64,000 bases of DNA. Source: Actinacidiphila oryziradicis. GTDB taxonomy: Bacteria > Actinomycetota > Actinomycetes > Streptomycetales > Streptomycetaceae. The notes under the pieces were generated by a model that saw nothing but the letters and a program-made list of their open reading frames with translations, ran no database searches and was not told the DNA's origin. The DNA lies in contig NZ_SUMC01000011.1 in NCBI RefSeq assembly GCF_005047355.1, positions 123,225-187,224 of the forward strand. Reading direction: 5' to 3'. The translations under genes were made by a program, and so were the position numbers. Below are positions 26,225 to 35,404 of the stretch, in pieces. Positions within the stretch are counted from its first letter, which is position 1. Each line of letters opens with the position of its first letter.

Positions 26225-27106
26225 ATGAACGATCGTATTGAACGTATCGATGCTCACCACCACTTTTGGGATCCGGACCGTTATGCCTACCCCTGGATGG
26301 CCGGCCGTGAGATGGACCCCGTACGGAGAGCATTCGGGCCAGGCGATATGCAGCCGCTGCTCGACGCCGCCGATATCACCGGAACCGTACTCGTCCAGAC
26401 CTTGTCAGACGGGGGTGAGACCCGGGAATTCCTCCGGCTCGCGGCCTCGACACCATTCGTCCGCGGAGTCGTCGGCTGGGTCGACCTCACCTCGCCGCAG
26501 GTAGGGGACGCCCTGGACGCCCTACTCGCCGACGATAACGGCCGGTTCCTCGTTGGCATCCGCCACCAGGTACACGACGAACGCGACCCGAACTGGCTGT
26601 GCCGGGACGACGTGCGCCGCGGCCTGCGAGCCGTAGCCGACCGCGGCCTCAGCTACGACCTTCTGGTACGTGCGCGCGAACTACCGGCAGCGGTCGCGAC
26701 GGTCAAGGCGCTGCCGGAGCTGAACTTCGTCGTGGACCACATCGCCAAGCCGACGATCGCCGCAGGCGCCGACGGCCTCTGGGCCCAGTGGATGCCGGCC
26801 CTTGCCCAATGCCCCAACGTGACGGTGAAGCTCTCCGGCATGATCACCGAGGCGGCCTGGGCCTCCTGGACCCCCAATGATCTCCGGCCGTTCGTCAGTC
26901 GCATCTACCAGTGGTTCGGCGCGGACCGCCTCATGTTCGGATCCGACTGGCCCGTCTGCCTGCTCGCCGGCACCTACGAGTCTGTTATCGAGGGGTTGAC
27001 CGCTGCCATCGGCACACTGAGCGCAGCCGAGATCGCGGCGCTCTTCGGCGGCACGGCTCACGCCTTCTACCGTCTGGGGGACCGTACGGTCTCCAGTGGT
27101 GCCTGA
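26225..27106 (+). CDS. Amidohydrolase-family sugar lactonase (L-fuconolactonase-like)
   Basis: COG3618-type amidohydrolase, 293 aa, that hydrolyses L-fuconolactone or a related lactone to the acid. The metal-binding DAHHHFWDP opens the protein, VVDHIAKP lies mid-protein, and the catalytic GSDWPVCLL sits near residue 240. ATG 26225 with GAGAGG upstream is preferred over an earlier in-frame start. It is the last gene of the fucose operon. The next 145 bp show no gene before the IS256 remnant, so the operon end may have been altered by the insertions. Confidence 0.92.
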   Translation: MNDRIERIDAHHHFWDPDRYAYPWMAGREMDPVRRAFGPGDMQPLLDAADITGTVLVQTLSDGGETREFLRLAASTPFVRGVVGWVDLTSPQVGDALDALLADDNGRFLVGIRHQVHDERDPNWLCRDDVRRGLRAVADRGLSYDLLVRARELPAAVATVKALPELNFVVDHIAKPTIAAGADGLWAQWMPALAQCPNVTVKLSGMITEAAWASWTPNDLRPFVSRIYQWFGADRLMFGSDWPVCLLAGTYESVIEGLTAAIGTLSAAEIAALFGGTAHAFYRLGDRTVSSGA

Positions 27107-27647
27107 TTGGTTTCGGGTCTCCAGCACGTCGGCGAGAGCAATGCTCAGTACTTGTGGATCAGCCCTGGAGGGCACGCGGAAGGCGTACCTTCCCGATTGA
27201 TCCTGTGATGGTCACCGAGTAGGCCGGCGTTGCGAGCGCCGGTCGGGAAGGGTGAAGCCCGTGCTCACCGTAGTGAATGACGACGCCTCCACGCGAGACG
27301 GCTCCCTGACCGACGACATCGTTCGTGAGGGCGCGCGACGGATGCTGGCCGCAGCACTGGAGGCGGAAGTCGACGCCTACATCGCCAAGTTGGCCGAGGA
27401 GCGGGACGAGCGGGGTCACCGCCTGGTCGTCCGCAACGGCCATCACCAGCCCCGGAGGGTCACCACCTCGGCCGGATCGGTCGAGGTCCGCGCGCATCGC
27501 GTCAATGACAAGCGGGTGGACGAGAAGACGGGTGAGCGTCGGCGGTTCTGCTCCAAGCACAATCGACGTCCTCCAGACGGGCAACCCCGCACCCATTTTC
27601 CCGGCCCCGGGGTGAGGCCGACAGGCCTCGGGATGACTGGGTTCACA

Positions 27648-29782
27648 GGAGCCGTAAGGAAACAACCTGTTGCTCTTTCTCGCCCTGCTCGTTGACTTGG
27701 TATGAGCATATCGAGCGAGGTCCGTGGGCAACTCGTCTTACGGTTCAGGTACTGTTCCCCCACTTGAACGAACGGCAGCAGCGGCTGGTCCTGGGCCAGG
27801 AGGCCCGACTTTTAGGGCACGGCGGGGTGCGGGCGGTGGCCCGGGCAGCCCAGGTCAGCGAGACGACCGTCCGCAACGGGGTGTTCGAGTTGGAGGCCAG
27901 CGGGGATCCGCTGCCAGCCGGTCGGTCCAGGAGGCCTGGTGGGGGACGGCGCTCTGCCGAAGTACTGGACCCGGTTCTGCTGTCGGCGCTGCTGGGGCTG
28001 GTCGAGCCGGATGAGCGCGGGGATCCGATGTCACCGCTGCGGTGGACGACCAAGTCGCTGCGCAACCTGGCCGAGGAGCTGACCCGGCAGGGGCATCCGG
28101 TTTCGGCGTCGACGGTGGGCCGGCTGTTGAAGGGGCAGGGCTTCAGCCTGCAGGCCAATACCAAAACGTTGGAGGGCAAGCAGCACCCTGACCGGGACGT
28201 CCAGTTTCGCTATATCAACGAGCAGGTCAAGGCGCATCAGGCGGCCGGGCAGCCGGTGATCAGCGTCGACGCGAAGAAGAAGGAACAGCTCGGCCACCTG
28301 CCCAACACCGGACGCCAGTGGCGGCCCAAAGGCGACCCGGTCGAGGTCGAGGACCACAGCTTCTTCTTCACCGGGCCGGACGTTCCGCACGCCATCCCCT
28401 TCGGCATCTACGACATCACGGCCGATCGCGGCTGGGTGAACGTCGGTGTCGATCACAACACCTCGGCCTTCGCCGTTTCTTCGATCCGCGGTTGGTGGCG
28501 GGCGCGTGGCCGCCAGGACTACCCGGATGCGGCCCGGCTGCTGGTCACCGCCGATGCCGGCGGCTCCAACAGCTGCCGCTACCGGTTATGGAAGGCCGAA
28601 CTCGCCGACTTCGCCGTGGAGACGGGCCTGGCTGTCACGGTCTGCGACTTTCCTCCAGGCACAAGCAAGTGGAACAAGATCGAGCACCGGTTGTTCTCCC
28701 ACATCACGATGAACTGGCGCGGCAAACCCCTGACCAGCCACGAGGTAGTCGTCAACCTGATCGCCGCCACCCACACCCGAGCCGGACTGCGCGTGGACGC
28801 CGCCTTGGACACCAGCGTCTACCCACTGGGCGTGTCCGTCAGCAAGGAACGCATGAACGCCCTACCGCTCACACCCCACGCCGAGCGAGGGACATGGAAC
28901 TACACGATCCACCCCGCCGAGCAGGACGCGCAGTCCGTCACTGGGACCGAGGACCGCGACAGCATCAGGGCCCGGGCCCTGAACACCCTGGCCGACCCGC
29001 GCCTGACCGGCATGAGCCGAGGCGAGCCGGACGCGCTGACCGCCGATCTGGCCCCGGCACAGGCAGCCCGGGCCGAGCAGCGCTTCTTCGAGCAGCGCGG
29101 TGGAGCGCGGCGCCAGGCCAGGGGCAAGCACGGCCGATCCTTGCTTACCGGCGCCGACCAAGTCCTGATCGCGGTCGTCTACCTGCGACAGATCTGCTCC
29201 CAGCTTGTGCTGTCCGAGATGCTGGAGGTCAGCACAGGCCCGATCGCCGCCGCGATCAGCGAGACCGGCAGACTGCTGAACGAGCGCAGACACCGGATCG
29301 AGCCCACCGTCGTGCGCTTCACCAGCGCCGGTGCTCTCAGGGACTTCCTGGCGACCGACACCACGCCAACACGGCCGAACCGCCTCGCGAGCCTCGGCGA
29401 CCCGGCCTTGACCGGCATGAGCTTCCAGGCGCTGACCAAATTGATCGAGCGGCTGTCCGTGCGGCAGGCCGCCTCGGCCGAGCGCCGCAAATACCGACAG
29501 CGCGGTGGAGACCGGCAGTTCGGAGCACGCGGTGGCATCTTCCAAGAGAAGATCACCGACGCCGAACGAGTCCTGGCGACCATCCCCTGCCTGCGCAAGG
29601 TATGCGGCCGCGACGTGGTGGCCGAACTGTTCGAAGTGAGCCGACGCACCATCGGCAACGCCATCGTATGGGTCCGCCCGTTGCTGGAGGAGGACGGATA
29701 CTCCGCCACCCATTCCGCATCGCGCTATTCCAGCACGGCAGAACTCGCGACCGTAATCGCCAGGTTGAATCCTTACGGCTCC
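27648..29782 (+). mobile_element. ISAzo13-family insertion sequence
   Basis: Terminal inverted repeats begin GGAGCCGTAAGG at both ends: 27648-27669 on the left and 29761-29782 (reverse complement) on the right, matching at 20 of 22 bases. The flanks show the 3-bp duplication ACA. Removing the element and one ACA restores the IS256 reading TGG GTT CAC AAA ACT GCC. The single large gene inside is the transposase. Length about 2.1 kb. Confidence 0.85.
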
Positions 29783-29800
29783 ACAAAACTGCCAACGTGA
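27692..29800 (+). CDS. ISAzo13-family transposase with long duplicated C-terminal extension
   Basis: DDE transposase, up to 702 aa. The family core has FPHLNERQQR, VARAAQVSETTVR, MSPLRWTTKSLRNLAEEL, LEGKQHPDRDVQFRYIN, SVDAKKKEQLG and SKWNKIEHRLFSHI. After about residue 415 come two related modules, each opening DPxLTGMS, with a basic QRGG segment and an HTH-like SEMLEVSTGPI / AELFEVSRRTI. The start is doubtful. The listed start is TTG 27692, while ATG 27702 in another frame encodes a family-like N-terminus (MSISSEV) that ends in a stop at about 27767, suggesting a one-base slip. The stop codon lies 18 nt beyond the element end. Confidence 0.8.
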   Translation: MTWYEHIERGPWATRLTVQVLFPHLNERQQRLVLGQEARLLGHGGVRAVARAAQVSETTVRNGVFELEASGDPLPAGRSRRPGGGRRSAEVLDPVLLSALLGLVEPDERGDPMSPLRWTTKSLRNLAEELTRQGHPVSASTVGRLLKGQGFSLQANTKTLEGKQHPDRDVQFRYINEQVKAHQAAGQPVISVDAKKKEQLGHLPNTGRQWRPKGDPVEVEDHSFFFTGPDVPHAIPFGIYDITADRGWVNVGVDHNTSAFAVSSIRGWWRARGRQDYPDAARLLVTADAGGSNSCRYRLWKAELADFAVETGLAVTVCDFPPGTSKWNKIEHRLFSHITMNWRGKPLTSHEVVVNLIAATHTRAGLRVDAALDTSVYPLGVSVSKERMNALPLTPHAERGTWNYTIHPAEQDAQSVTGTEDRDSIRARALNTLADPRLTGMSRGEPDALTADLAPAQAARAEQRFFEQRGGARRQARGKHGRSLLTGADQVLIAVVYLRQICSQLVLSEMLEVSTGPIAAAISETGRLLNERRHRIEPTVVRFTSAGALRDFLATDTTPTRPNRLASLGDPALTGMSFQALTKLIERLSVRQAASAERRKYRQRGGDRQFGARGGIFQEKITDAERVLATIPCLRKVCGRDVVAELFEVSRRTIGNAIVWVRPLLEEDGYSATHSASRYSSTAELATVIARLNPYGSTKLPT

Positions 29801-30238
29801 TCGACTCCATGCCCAAGTCCGCGCAGCCCGCGGCGAAGAAGGCTCTGCAGGACATCTACAACGCCGAGGACCGCGACCACGCCGAGCAGGCGATCCGGGT
29901 GTTCACCAAGCTCTACCGGGCGAAGTTCCCCAAGGCCGTCGTGAAGGTCACCGACGATCAGGACGAACTGCTGGCGTTCTACGACTATCCCGCCGAGCAC
30001 TGGATCCACCTGCGCACGACGAATCCGATCGTTAGTCGACCTTTGCCACCGTCCGGCTGCGGACCAAGGTCACCAAGGGAGCCGGCTCCCGCGCCGCCGG
30101 GCTCGCGATGGTCTTCAAGCTCGTCGAGTCCGTCCAGGCCCGCTGGCGAGCCATCAATGGCGCCCATTTGGTGCCACTCGTCCGCGCGGGGGCCCGCTTC
30201 GAACGCGGACTCCTGGTCGAGCGTCAGGATCAGGCGGC

Positions 30239-30652
30239 ATGAGCACCGATGTCTTGGGTGAGGACGAGCCGCGGGAGCACGTCCGGTTCGCCGCCTACCT
30301 GCATGCGTTGGAACAGGTCACGGACGACGACGAGCTCGCCCTAGTCACCGAGGTCCTCACGGACCCGGACCCGACGATGGCGCAGTCTGTGATCGCGCGG
30401 CACCTGGACGGGCGGGCGACCGACATGCTCGAAAGGCCGGAGTACGTGTCATGGGCGCAGGCCATGGCCAGGGCCGTGGAACCGCGCCCCTTTCTGGTTC
30501 AGCGGCTCCACGAGTGGTCGCTGTTCAGGGCGATCTCCTTGGCGCAGCCGTGGGTTCCCAGTCCGCTGACCGGCTCGTCGAACTGGCTGCAACGCAAGAT
30601 CGTCGAGAGGCCGAGGTCAACGCCTGCGTGCTGGCATCCGGAACGAGGCTGA
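30239..30652 (+). CDS. Hypothetical protein overlapping the IS256 remnant stop
   Basis: A 137-aa reading frame whose ATG overlaps the transposase TGA (ATGA). The first 115 residues look coding (acidic start, PREHVRFAAYLHALEQV, TMAQSVIARHLDGRA, WSLFRAISL, NWLQRKIVE). The last 15 are Pro/Arg-rich and read like a frame change, so the 3' end is probably lost. Overlap with the transposase stop suggests it travelled with the IS256 element as an accessory gene. No function recognised. Confidence 0.5.
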   Translation: MSTDVLGEDEPREHVRFAAYLHALEQVTDDDELALVTEVLTDPDPTMAQSVIARHLDGRATDMLERPEYVSWAQAMARAVEPRPFLVQRLHEWSLFRAISLAQPWVPSPLTGSSNWLQRKIVERPRSTPACWHPERG

Positions 30653-30756
30653 GTTCTTTGCCCCGCTCGAAGCAGAGAACGTGCTGGTCCGCAAACGGTT
30701 CAGTGACCGCAAAACCCGGGCGAGGCGACCGGGTACGCGGTCGCCTCGCCCGGGTC
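30628..30756 (+). pseudogene. Possible relaxase-like C-terminal fragment, frameshifted
   Basis: After the small ORF, one frame reads GIRNEAEFFAPLEAENVLV and RKRFSDRK. A second frame continues PGEATGYAVASPG. Together they resemble the end of actinobacterial mobilisation relaxases, but only about 40 residues are recognisable and a frameshift is needed. The same DNA forms a perfect hairpin, so the likeness could be chance. Confidence 0.25.
30715..30754. terminator. Perfect 17-bp stem hairpin
   Basis: CCCGGGCGAGGCGACCG (30715-30731) pairs perfectly with CGGTCGCCTCGCCCGGG (30738-30754) around GGTACG. It lies 105 bp beyond the stop of the minus-strand MalG-type gene and can end that operon. It also faces the plus-strand remnants from the other side. 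Confidence 0.65.
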
Positions 30757-30858
30757 CTTGCTACCGAGTGTGGCCCGCAGGCAGGGCCTGCTTCAGGTGT
30801 TCCAGGTTCGCACCTTGCCGAGTCGGACCAGCGGGTCGACCGCTGGTGGGCGATCAGC

Positions 30859-31734
30859 TCACGTTCCCGCCAGCGCCCCGCCAATGCCACCGATGCTGAA
30901 GTAGCGCCGGAACACCGCGAAAACGATCGTCGGTGGCGCGAGCATAAGAACGGCGGAAGCCATGACAGGTCCCCAAGACACCTGGTTCTCCTGGAAAAAC
31001 TGCTGGATGCCGATGGGGAGCGTGAACTCGGCGTCGCTGCGCAGGAAAACCAGGGCGACCAGGTAGTCGTTCCAGGAGGCGAGGAAGCTGAAGATCGCGA
31101 CCGACATGACTCCGGGCAGCGAATTGGGCAGAATGATCCGCCAGAATCCTCCGAACAACGTCGCTCCGTCGACCCACGCGGCCTCTTCCAGTGAGTGCGG
31201 GATCGTGTCGAAATAGGAGGACATCATCCAGCATCCGATCGGGATCGCACTCGACACGTAGACGATCACCAGGCCCGGCAGGTCGTCGACGAGTCCGACC
31301 GAGGAGAACATGATGAACAGCGGTACGACGAAGACAATGACCGGCAGCGACTGGATGACGAACAGGAGCAGCGAGTAGCCCGACACGAGTCGGGACCGGG
31401 ACCGTGAGATCACGTAGCCGGCCGGCGCCCCGATGAGGACGGCAACGGCCGAGGTGACGATCGAGACGATGACGCTGTTCATGAGGTAGCGCAGCATGTT
31501 CGTTTGCGCGAACACGACTCGGAAGTTGTCGAGGGTGAGGCTGTCACCGTTGACGAATCCGTTTCCGTTCGGCGTGAGGGCCTTGAGAAAGATGTCGAAG
31601 AAGGGGATAAGGACGATCACGGTGAACACGGTCATGACGACGGTGATCACCCAGCTTCGGGACCGGCGTTTCCGTGGCTCGGCCGTGATCCTGGGGGTGC
31701 CGGCCCGTGTGGCTGTGTGACTCGTTGTGGTCAT
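30859..31734 (-). CDS. Sugar ABC transporter permease, MalG type (second system)
   Basis: CUT1 permease, 291 aa with about six membrane segments and the EAA loop EEAAWVDGATLF. It starts 12 bp after the MalF-type stop and is the last gene of the GH29 fucosidase operon. No ATPase is encoded with it, so a shared MsiK-type ATPase is expected. Substrate is probably a fucosylated oligosaccharide, inferred from the GH29 gene at the head of the operon. Confidence 0.93.
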   Translation of the reverse strand: MTTTSHTATRAGTPRITAEPRKRRSRSWVITVVMTVFTVIVLIPFFDIFLKALTPNGNGFVNGDSLTLDNFRVVFAQTNMLRYLMNSVIVSIVTSAVAVLIGAPAGYVISRSRSRLVSGYSLLLFVIQSLPVIVFVVPLFIMFSSVGLVDDLPGLVIVYVSSAIPIGCWMMSSYFDTIPHSLEEAAWVDGATLFGGFWRIILPNSLPGVMSVAIFSFLASWNDYLVALVFLRSDAEFTLPIGIQQFFQENQVSWGPVMASAVLMLAPPTIVFAVFRRYFSIGGIGGALAGT

Positions 31735-31746
31735 TGCTGCTCCACT

Positions 31747-32679
31747 TCAGGCGACCGTGAAGGACCGTCGGATCATGCGGTACAGGAACACCGACACCGC
31801 GACCAGACAGACCGTGATCAGGAGTGCGACGGCGATCCCGAGCCCGGGTGTGAACTCGGAGAACGCCAGGTTGTAGGCGTAGACGATCATCGTCTGGGTG
31901 GCACCCACCGGCCCACCGCCGGTGAGCAGCCACACACTGGGAAAGTCGTTGATCGTGAAGATCGACATCAGGATCCAGCACACATAGGTCGAGCGGGCGG
32001 TCACCGGCAGGGTGATCCTGACGAACTGCTGCCAGCGTGTGGCTCCGTCGATCCGGGCGGCCTCGTAGACGTTCTGGTCGACGCTCTCCAGAGCGGAGCC
32101 CATCATGATGAGAGTGAACGGGAAGCTGATCCAGATCTTGAACAGGCAGACCGTGACCTGCGCCAGCACGGGGTCGCCGAGGAACAGCACGTTGTTGCCG
32201 AGGCCGAGGGCGCGGAACAGGGACGGAACGGCCCCGTTGGAGGTGCCGAGCAGCAACGCCCAGCTCATCGATGTGACGACGACCGGCGCGATCCACGGCA
32301 GCAGTAGGAGCACGCGAAACACGGCGCGGCCCGGGAACCTGATCTGCAGCACGACGGCCAGCACCACACCCAGGGCCCAGCTACCGAACACGGATGCCAC
32401 GACGAAGATGGCCGTGAACCGTGTCGACGCCCAGAACGCCGGGTCTTTCAGCACCGTGCTGAAATTGCCGAGTCCGACGAAAGCGCCCTGCTGGATGAGG
32501 CTGCCGTCGTGCAGCGCGGCATTGATGGCGTAGGCGAGCGGATAGGCGTTGATCAGCGCGACCAGGATCAGTGACGGCAACAGCAGCGACGAATAGGTGA
32601 ATCTGGTTCTCGTCGCGCCTTTCCGCTTTCGTTGTCGGACAACGCGCGCGGTGCCCAACTCATGGGTAATTCCAACCAT
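31747..32679 (-). CDS. Sugar ABC transporter permease, MalF type (second system)
   Basis: CUT1 permease, 310 aa, with a basic cytoplasmic start, six membrane segments and the EAA loop YEAARIDGATRW. The ATG at 32679 is preceded by AAGGAG; longer frames upstream lack coding character. A strong hairpin separates it from the binding-protein gene upstream. Confidence 0.93.
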   Translation of the reverse strand: MVGITHELGTARVVRQRKRKGATRTRFTYSSLLLPSLILVALINAYPLAYAINAALHDGSLIQQGAFVGLGNFSTVLKDPAFWASTRFTAIFVVASVFGSWALGVVLAVVLQIRFPGRAVFRVLLLLPWIAPVVVTSMSWALLLGTSNGAVPSLFRALGLGNNVLFLGDPVLAQVTVCLFKIWISFPFTLIMMGSALESVDQNVYEAARIDGATRWQQFVRITLPVTARSTYVCWILMSIFTINDFPSVWLLTGGGPVGATQTMIVYAYNLAFSEFTPGLGIAVALLITVCLVAVSVFLYRMIRRSFTVA

Positions 32680-32720
32680 ACCGGTGCGACTCCTTGCAGA
32701 CTTGCGGTGCCCGAACCAAC

Positions 32721-32750
32721 GGCAGCCGGTCCCGTGCGGGACCGGCTGCC
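32721..32750 (-). terminator. Perfect 14-bp hairpin after the binding-protein gene
   Basis: GGCAGCCGGTCCCG (32721-32734), TG, CGGGACCGGCTGCC (32737-32750). It stands 3 bp after the binding-protein stop and before the MalF-type start. As a leaky terminator or 3'-end protector it would raise binding protein over permease. The same arrangement occurs at 1886-1926. Confidence 0.65.
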
Positions 32751-32753
32751 GCG

Positions 32754-34067
32754 TCACTTGCTGTAGTGCAGCCTCTCGTAGCTGTCCTGCAACTGCTGCA
32801 GGATGGCGCGTGGGCTCAGCTTGGCTTGGACGACCTGCGCGGTGAACGTCGCGGTGACCGGAGCGCCTTCGATGGAGTTCAGTGCTGGGAACGATTCCGG
32901 CGACCTGGTGGCGATCGACTTGGCGATCGGCACCCAGTCGTTGAGGAGCACCTGGGAGGAAGCGCTGTTCTTGACCCCGGCGACCTGTTGGAAGCTCTTG
33001 CGGGCGGGGAGGCGGTTGTAGGTGCCGTCGCCGAACGCCGGCTTGATCGCGTCCAGGAGCCAGACCACGAAGTCTTCCACGTCGGACACGTTCGAGGCGC
33101 CCTTGTACATCATCAGTGGGTCCACCCATTGGAGGGCGCCCTTGTCGCCGTGCGGTCCGGTCAACGGCTTCATCACGGCGGACTTCACGTTCGGGAAGCT
33201 CTGAAGATCGCTGTTCGGCCCCGCCATCATCATCCCCAGCTGTCCGGAGGCGAAGTCCTGAGCGGACTGGACCGACGTGTAGCTCACGTTGGTCGGGTTG
33301 ATGTACCCGTCCTTGACCAGGCTCTGGAGGAACTCGACGGCTTCGATGTTGCGGTCGGTGACGCACTCGGGCTTGCCTTGCTCGTTAAACCAGCCGCCGC
33401 CGTTGTTGACCAGCCACGTCAGCACTTCCTGGTATCCGGTTTCCTTGGGGCTCCCGGGTATCGAGTAGCCGAAGACGCCGATCTTTTTGAGCGCCCGGCA
33501 GGTAGCTCGGAACTCGTCCCACGTAGTCGGCACGTCCGTTCCGGCCTTCGCCAACAGGTCGGGGCGATACCACAGGCCGTTGATGGAGATGTGGTATGGA
33601 ACCGCGACGTAGGAGCCCTGGTACTTGAGGGAGTCGATGGTGCCGGGCAGGAAGTCGTCGTAGGTGCCCGACTTCTTGAGCTTGGCGACGATGCCGTCGG
33701 CCGGTTCGATCGCGCCCTGCTGGAAGAACTGGAAGGGCTGAAAAGAGGCGCCGGAGCTTACCGCGGGTGCCTTCCGGGCCGCGATTGCGGATGTGAACGT
33801 CTGGTACCAGTTCGTCCAGGGGATATTCTGGTACTTCGCGGATGCCCCGTCGGACGGGTGCCAGCCGCCGACGAGCTTGCCTACGTTCTGGGCGTAGTCC
33901 GTGCCGCCCCACTGCATGTCCCAGAACGTGAACCGCGCTCCGGCGGCGGCCGACTTGCCGCCCGCGCCGCACGCGGCCAGCAGGGCCATAGTGCCCAGAC
34001 CGGCGGCGCCACCGAGGACGCCGCGACGGGACACCGCGGCCGCAGCTGGTGAGAATCGGGATGCCAT
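32754..34067 (-). CDS. ABC sugar-binding lipoprotein with Tat-like signal (second system)
   Basis: Family 1 solute-binding protein, 437 aa. The N-terminus carries SRRGVLGG and a lipobox ending LLAAC, suggesting Tat export and lipid anchoring. The mature part has FTFWDMQWGG and MMMAGPNSDLQ-type ligand-domain segments. ATG 34067 follows AAGGAG. The gene begins 41 bp after the GH29 fucosidase stop. Probable ligand is a fucose-containing oligosaccharide. Confidence 0.92.
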   Translation of the reverse strand: MASRFSPAAAAVSRRGVLGGAAGLGTMALLAACGAGGKSAAAGARFTFWDMQWGGTDYAQNVGKLVGGWHPSDGASAKYQNIPWTNWYQTFTSAIAARKAPAVSSGASFQPFQFFQQGAIEPADGIVAKLKKSGTYDDFLPGTIDSLKYQGSYVAVPYHISINGLWYRPDLLAKAGTDVPTTWDEFRATCRALKKIGVFGYSIPGSPKETGYQEVLTWLVNNGGGWFNEQGKPECVTDRNIEAVEFLQSLVKDGYINPTNVSYTSVQSAQDFASGQLGMMMAGPNSDLQSFPNVKSAVMKPLTGPHGDKGALQWVDPLMMYKGASNVSDVEDFVVWLLDAIKPAFGDGTYNRLPARKSFQQVAGVKNSASSQVLLNDWVPIAKSIATRSPESFPALNSIEGAPVTATFTAQVVQAKLSPRAILQQLQDSYERLHYSK

Positions 34068-34108
34068 CGTTTGCTCCTTATCCTTTTTGCCTGTCAGGAA
34101 CATCCCGG

Positions 34109-35404
34109 TTATCGGACCCGAAGCCGGACCGTGCTAATGAGGGCCTCACGGCGTTCCGCGGGAACGGTGACGGAAATCGTGTCGCCGTCGCCGAGGATCT
34201 TCGCCGGCACCGGGCCGGCGTCGGTCAGCAGAGTGGCTTCGACGTCGCGGGCGTGCTGTCCTTCCGGCAGGTCCACGAAGAAGGATGTTGGCGCGTCACC
34301 GTTGAGCAGGTGGACGTAGTGCGCGCCGTCCGCACCGACCGTCGATGTGAACGCGTGGCGCAGCGAGTCACGGCCGTCGATGTCGGCGACCTGCAGCTGC
34401 CCGGCACGGGTCTGGTAGATGCCTTCGCCGTTGCGGGACAGCCAATCCCCCATCGCGCGCAGATTCTGCTGCGCCGGCAGCGGGATCGTGCCCTGCGGAG
34501 TGGGGCCGACGTTCAGCAGGAACGTCGCGCCGGAACCGGCCCCGCGCACCAGCATCGTGAGGAGTTCCCGGACGTCGCGGTACTTGTGGTCGTCCTTGTG
34601 GAAGCCGTAAGCGATCGTCGACGTCGTCTGACAGGTTTCCCTGGCTTCGAGCGTGAGCGGGGTGACGTTGATCTCATTGGTGTTCTCACCGGGGAGATCG
34701 CCTTCGAAGCCCTGCACGTCCTCCCCGGGCTGCGGCGCCGCGTGGTGATTGTGCATGATCACCGCGTTGGGCTGCAGAGTGTGGATCTTGTCGTAGAGTT
34801 CCGGCAGCTGGAAGTCGCCGCTCGGCCCGAACCAGTTCTTCTCCCTGTTGGTCGCCCATTCAGCGGGCCAGTATCCGTCGATCCAGTACTCGGCGACGTC
34901 ACCGTACTGTGTGGACAGTTCTTCGACCTGGCCGTGCAGGAAGCCGACGTAGTCCTCCCACGCGAGGCCGCTGCGCTCGCGCAGGGCGGCCCGATAGGCG
35001 GGATGGTGCCAGTCGAGCAGGGAGACGTAGAACCCGAGACGGACACCATGACGGTCGCAGGCGGCACGCAGCTCCACCATCGGGTCACGCCCGAACGGGG
35101 TCTTGGTCACCTTGTAATCACTCAGCGCGGTGTCGTACATCGAGAAGCCGTCGTGGTGCCGCGAAGTGATGGTGATGAACCGCTGGCCGGCGTCGGCCGC
35201 CAGCCGCACCCAGGCGTCCGCGTCGAACTCCTCGCCCTCGAACCGGTTGGCCAGGACCTCGTAGTCCGCTACGGACCTCCGGTCGCGGAACATCGCCCAC
35301 TCGTGAGCGCCGACAAGCGAATACAGCCCCCAGTGGACGAACATCCCGAACCTGTCGTCCTGGTAACGCTTCAGGCCATCGGGAGATGCTTGCTTGAATG
35401 CCAT
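34109..35404 (-). CDS. GH29 alpha-L-fucosidase
   Basis: Retaining alpha-L-fucosidase, 431 aa, cytoplasmic (no signal peptide). Family blocks are DRFGMFVHWGLYS, TSRHHDGFSMYD (substrate-binding His pair), the nucleophile region YWIDGYW and FLLNVGPTPQG. ATG 35404 is chosen at the start of the recognisable domain; the ribosome site upstream is weak (AGAGAG), and longer upstream frames look non-coding. It heads the operon GH29-binding protein-MalF-MalG. The regulator gene divergent from it is broken. Confidence 0.94.
   Translation of the reverse strand: MAFKQASPDGLKRYQDDRFGMFVHWGLYSLVGAHEWAMFRDRRSVADYEVLANRFEGEEFDADAWVRLAADAGQRFITITSRHHDGFSMYDTALSDYKVTKTPFGRDPMVELRAACDRHGVRLGFYVSLLDWHHPAYRAALRERSGLAWEDYVGFLHGQVEELSTQYGDVAEYWIDGYWPAEWATNREKNWFGPSGDFQLPELYDKIHTLQPNAVIMHNHHAAPQPGEDVQGFEGDLPGENTNEINVTPLTLEARETCQTTSTIAYGFHKDDHKYRDVRELLTMLVRGAGSGATFLLNVGPTPQGTIPLPAQQNLRAMGDWLSRNGEGIYQTRAGQLQVADIDGRDSLRHAFTSTVGADGAHYVHLLNGDAPTSFFVDLPEGQHARDVEATLLTDAGPVPAKILGDGDTISVTVPAERREALISTVRLRVR

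Larger units (their letters stand above)
27252..30241 (+). pseudogene. IS256-family transposase remnant, deleted internally and split by ISAzo13 element
   Basis: The 5' piece (27252 to about 27560) encodes a Mutator-type transposase start with LVVRNGHHQPRR and RAHRVNDKRVDEKTGE, then coding character is lost. A short patch before 27648 reads WVH in frame. The 3' piece resumes at 29783 with KTANVIDSMPKSAQP, DELLAFYDYPAEHWIHLRTT and, after a +1 frameshift near 30034, FATVRLRTKVTKGAGSRAAG to the stop at 30241. Most of the catalytic core is missing. The WVH|KTAN junction is exactly restored when the inserted element is removed. Confidence 0.85.

Noticed and set aside
30628..30756. Relaxase as a firm gene call
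   Set aside because: Only about 40 residues resemble the family, two frames are needed and the DNA is also a perfect hairpin; kept at low confidence only.
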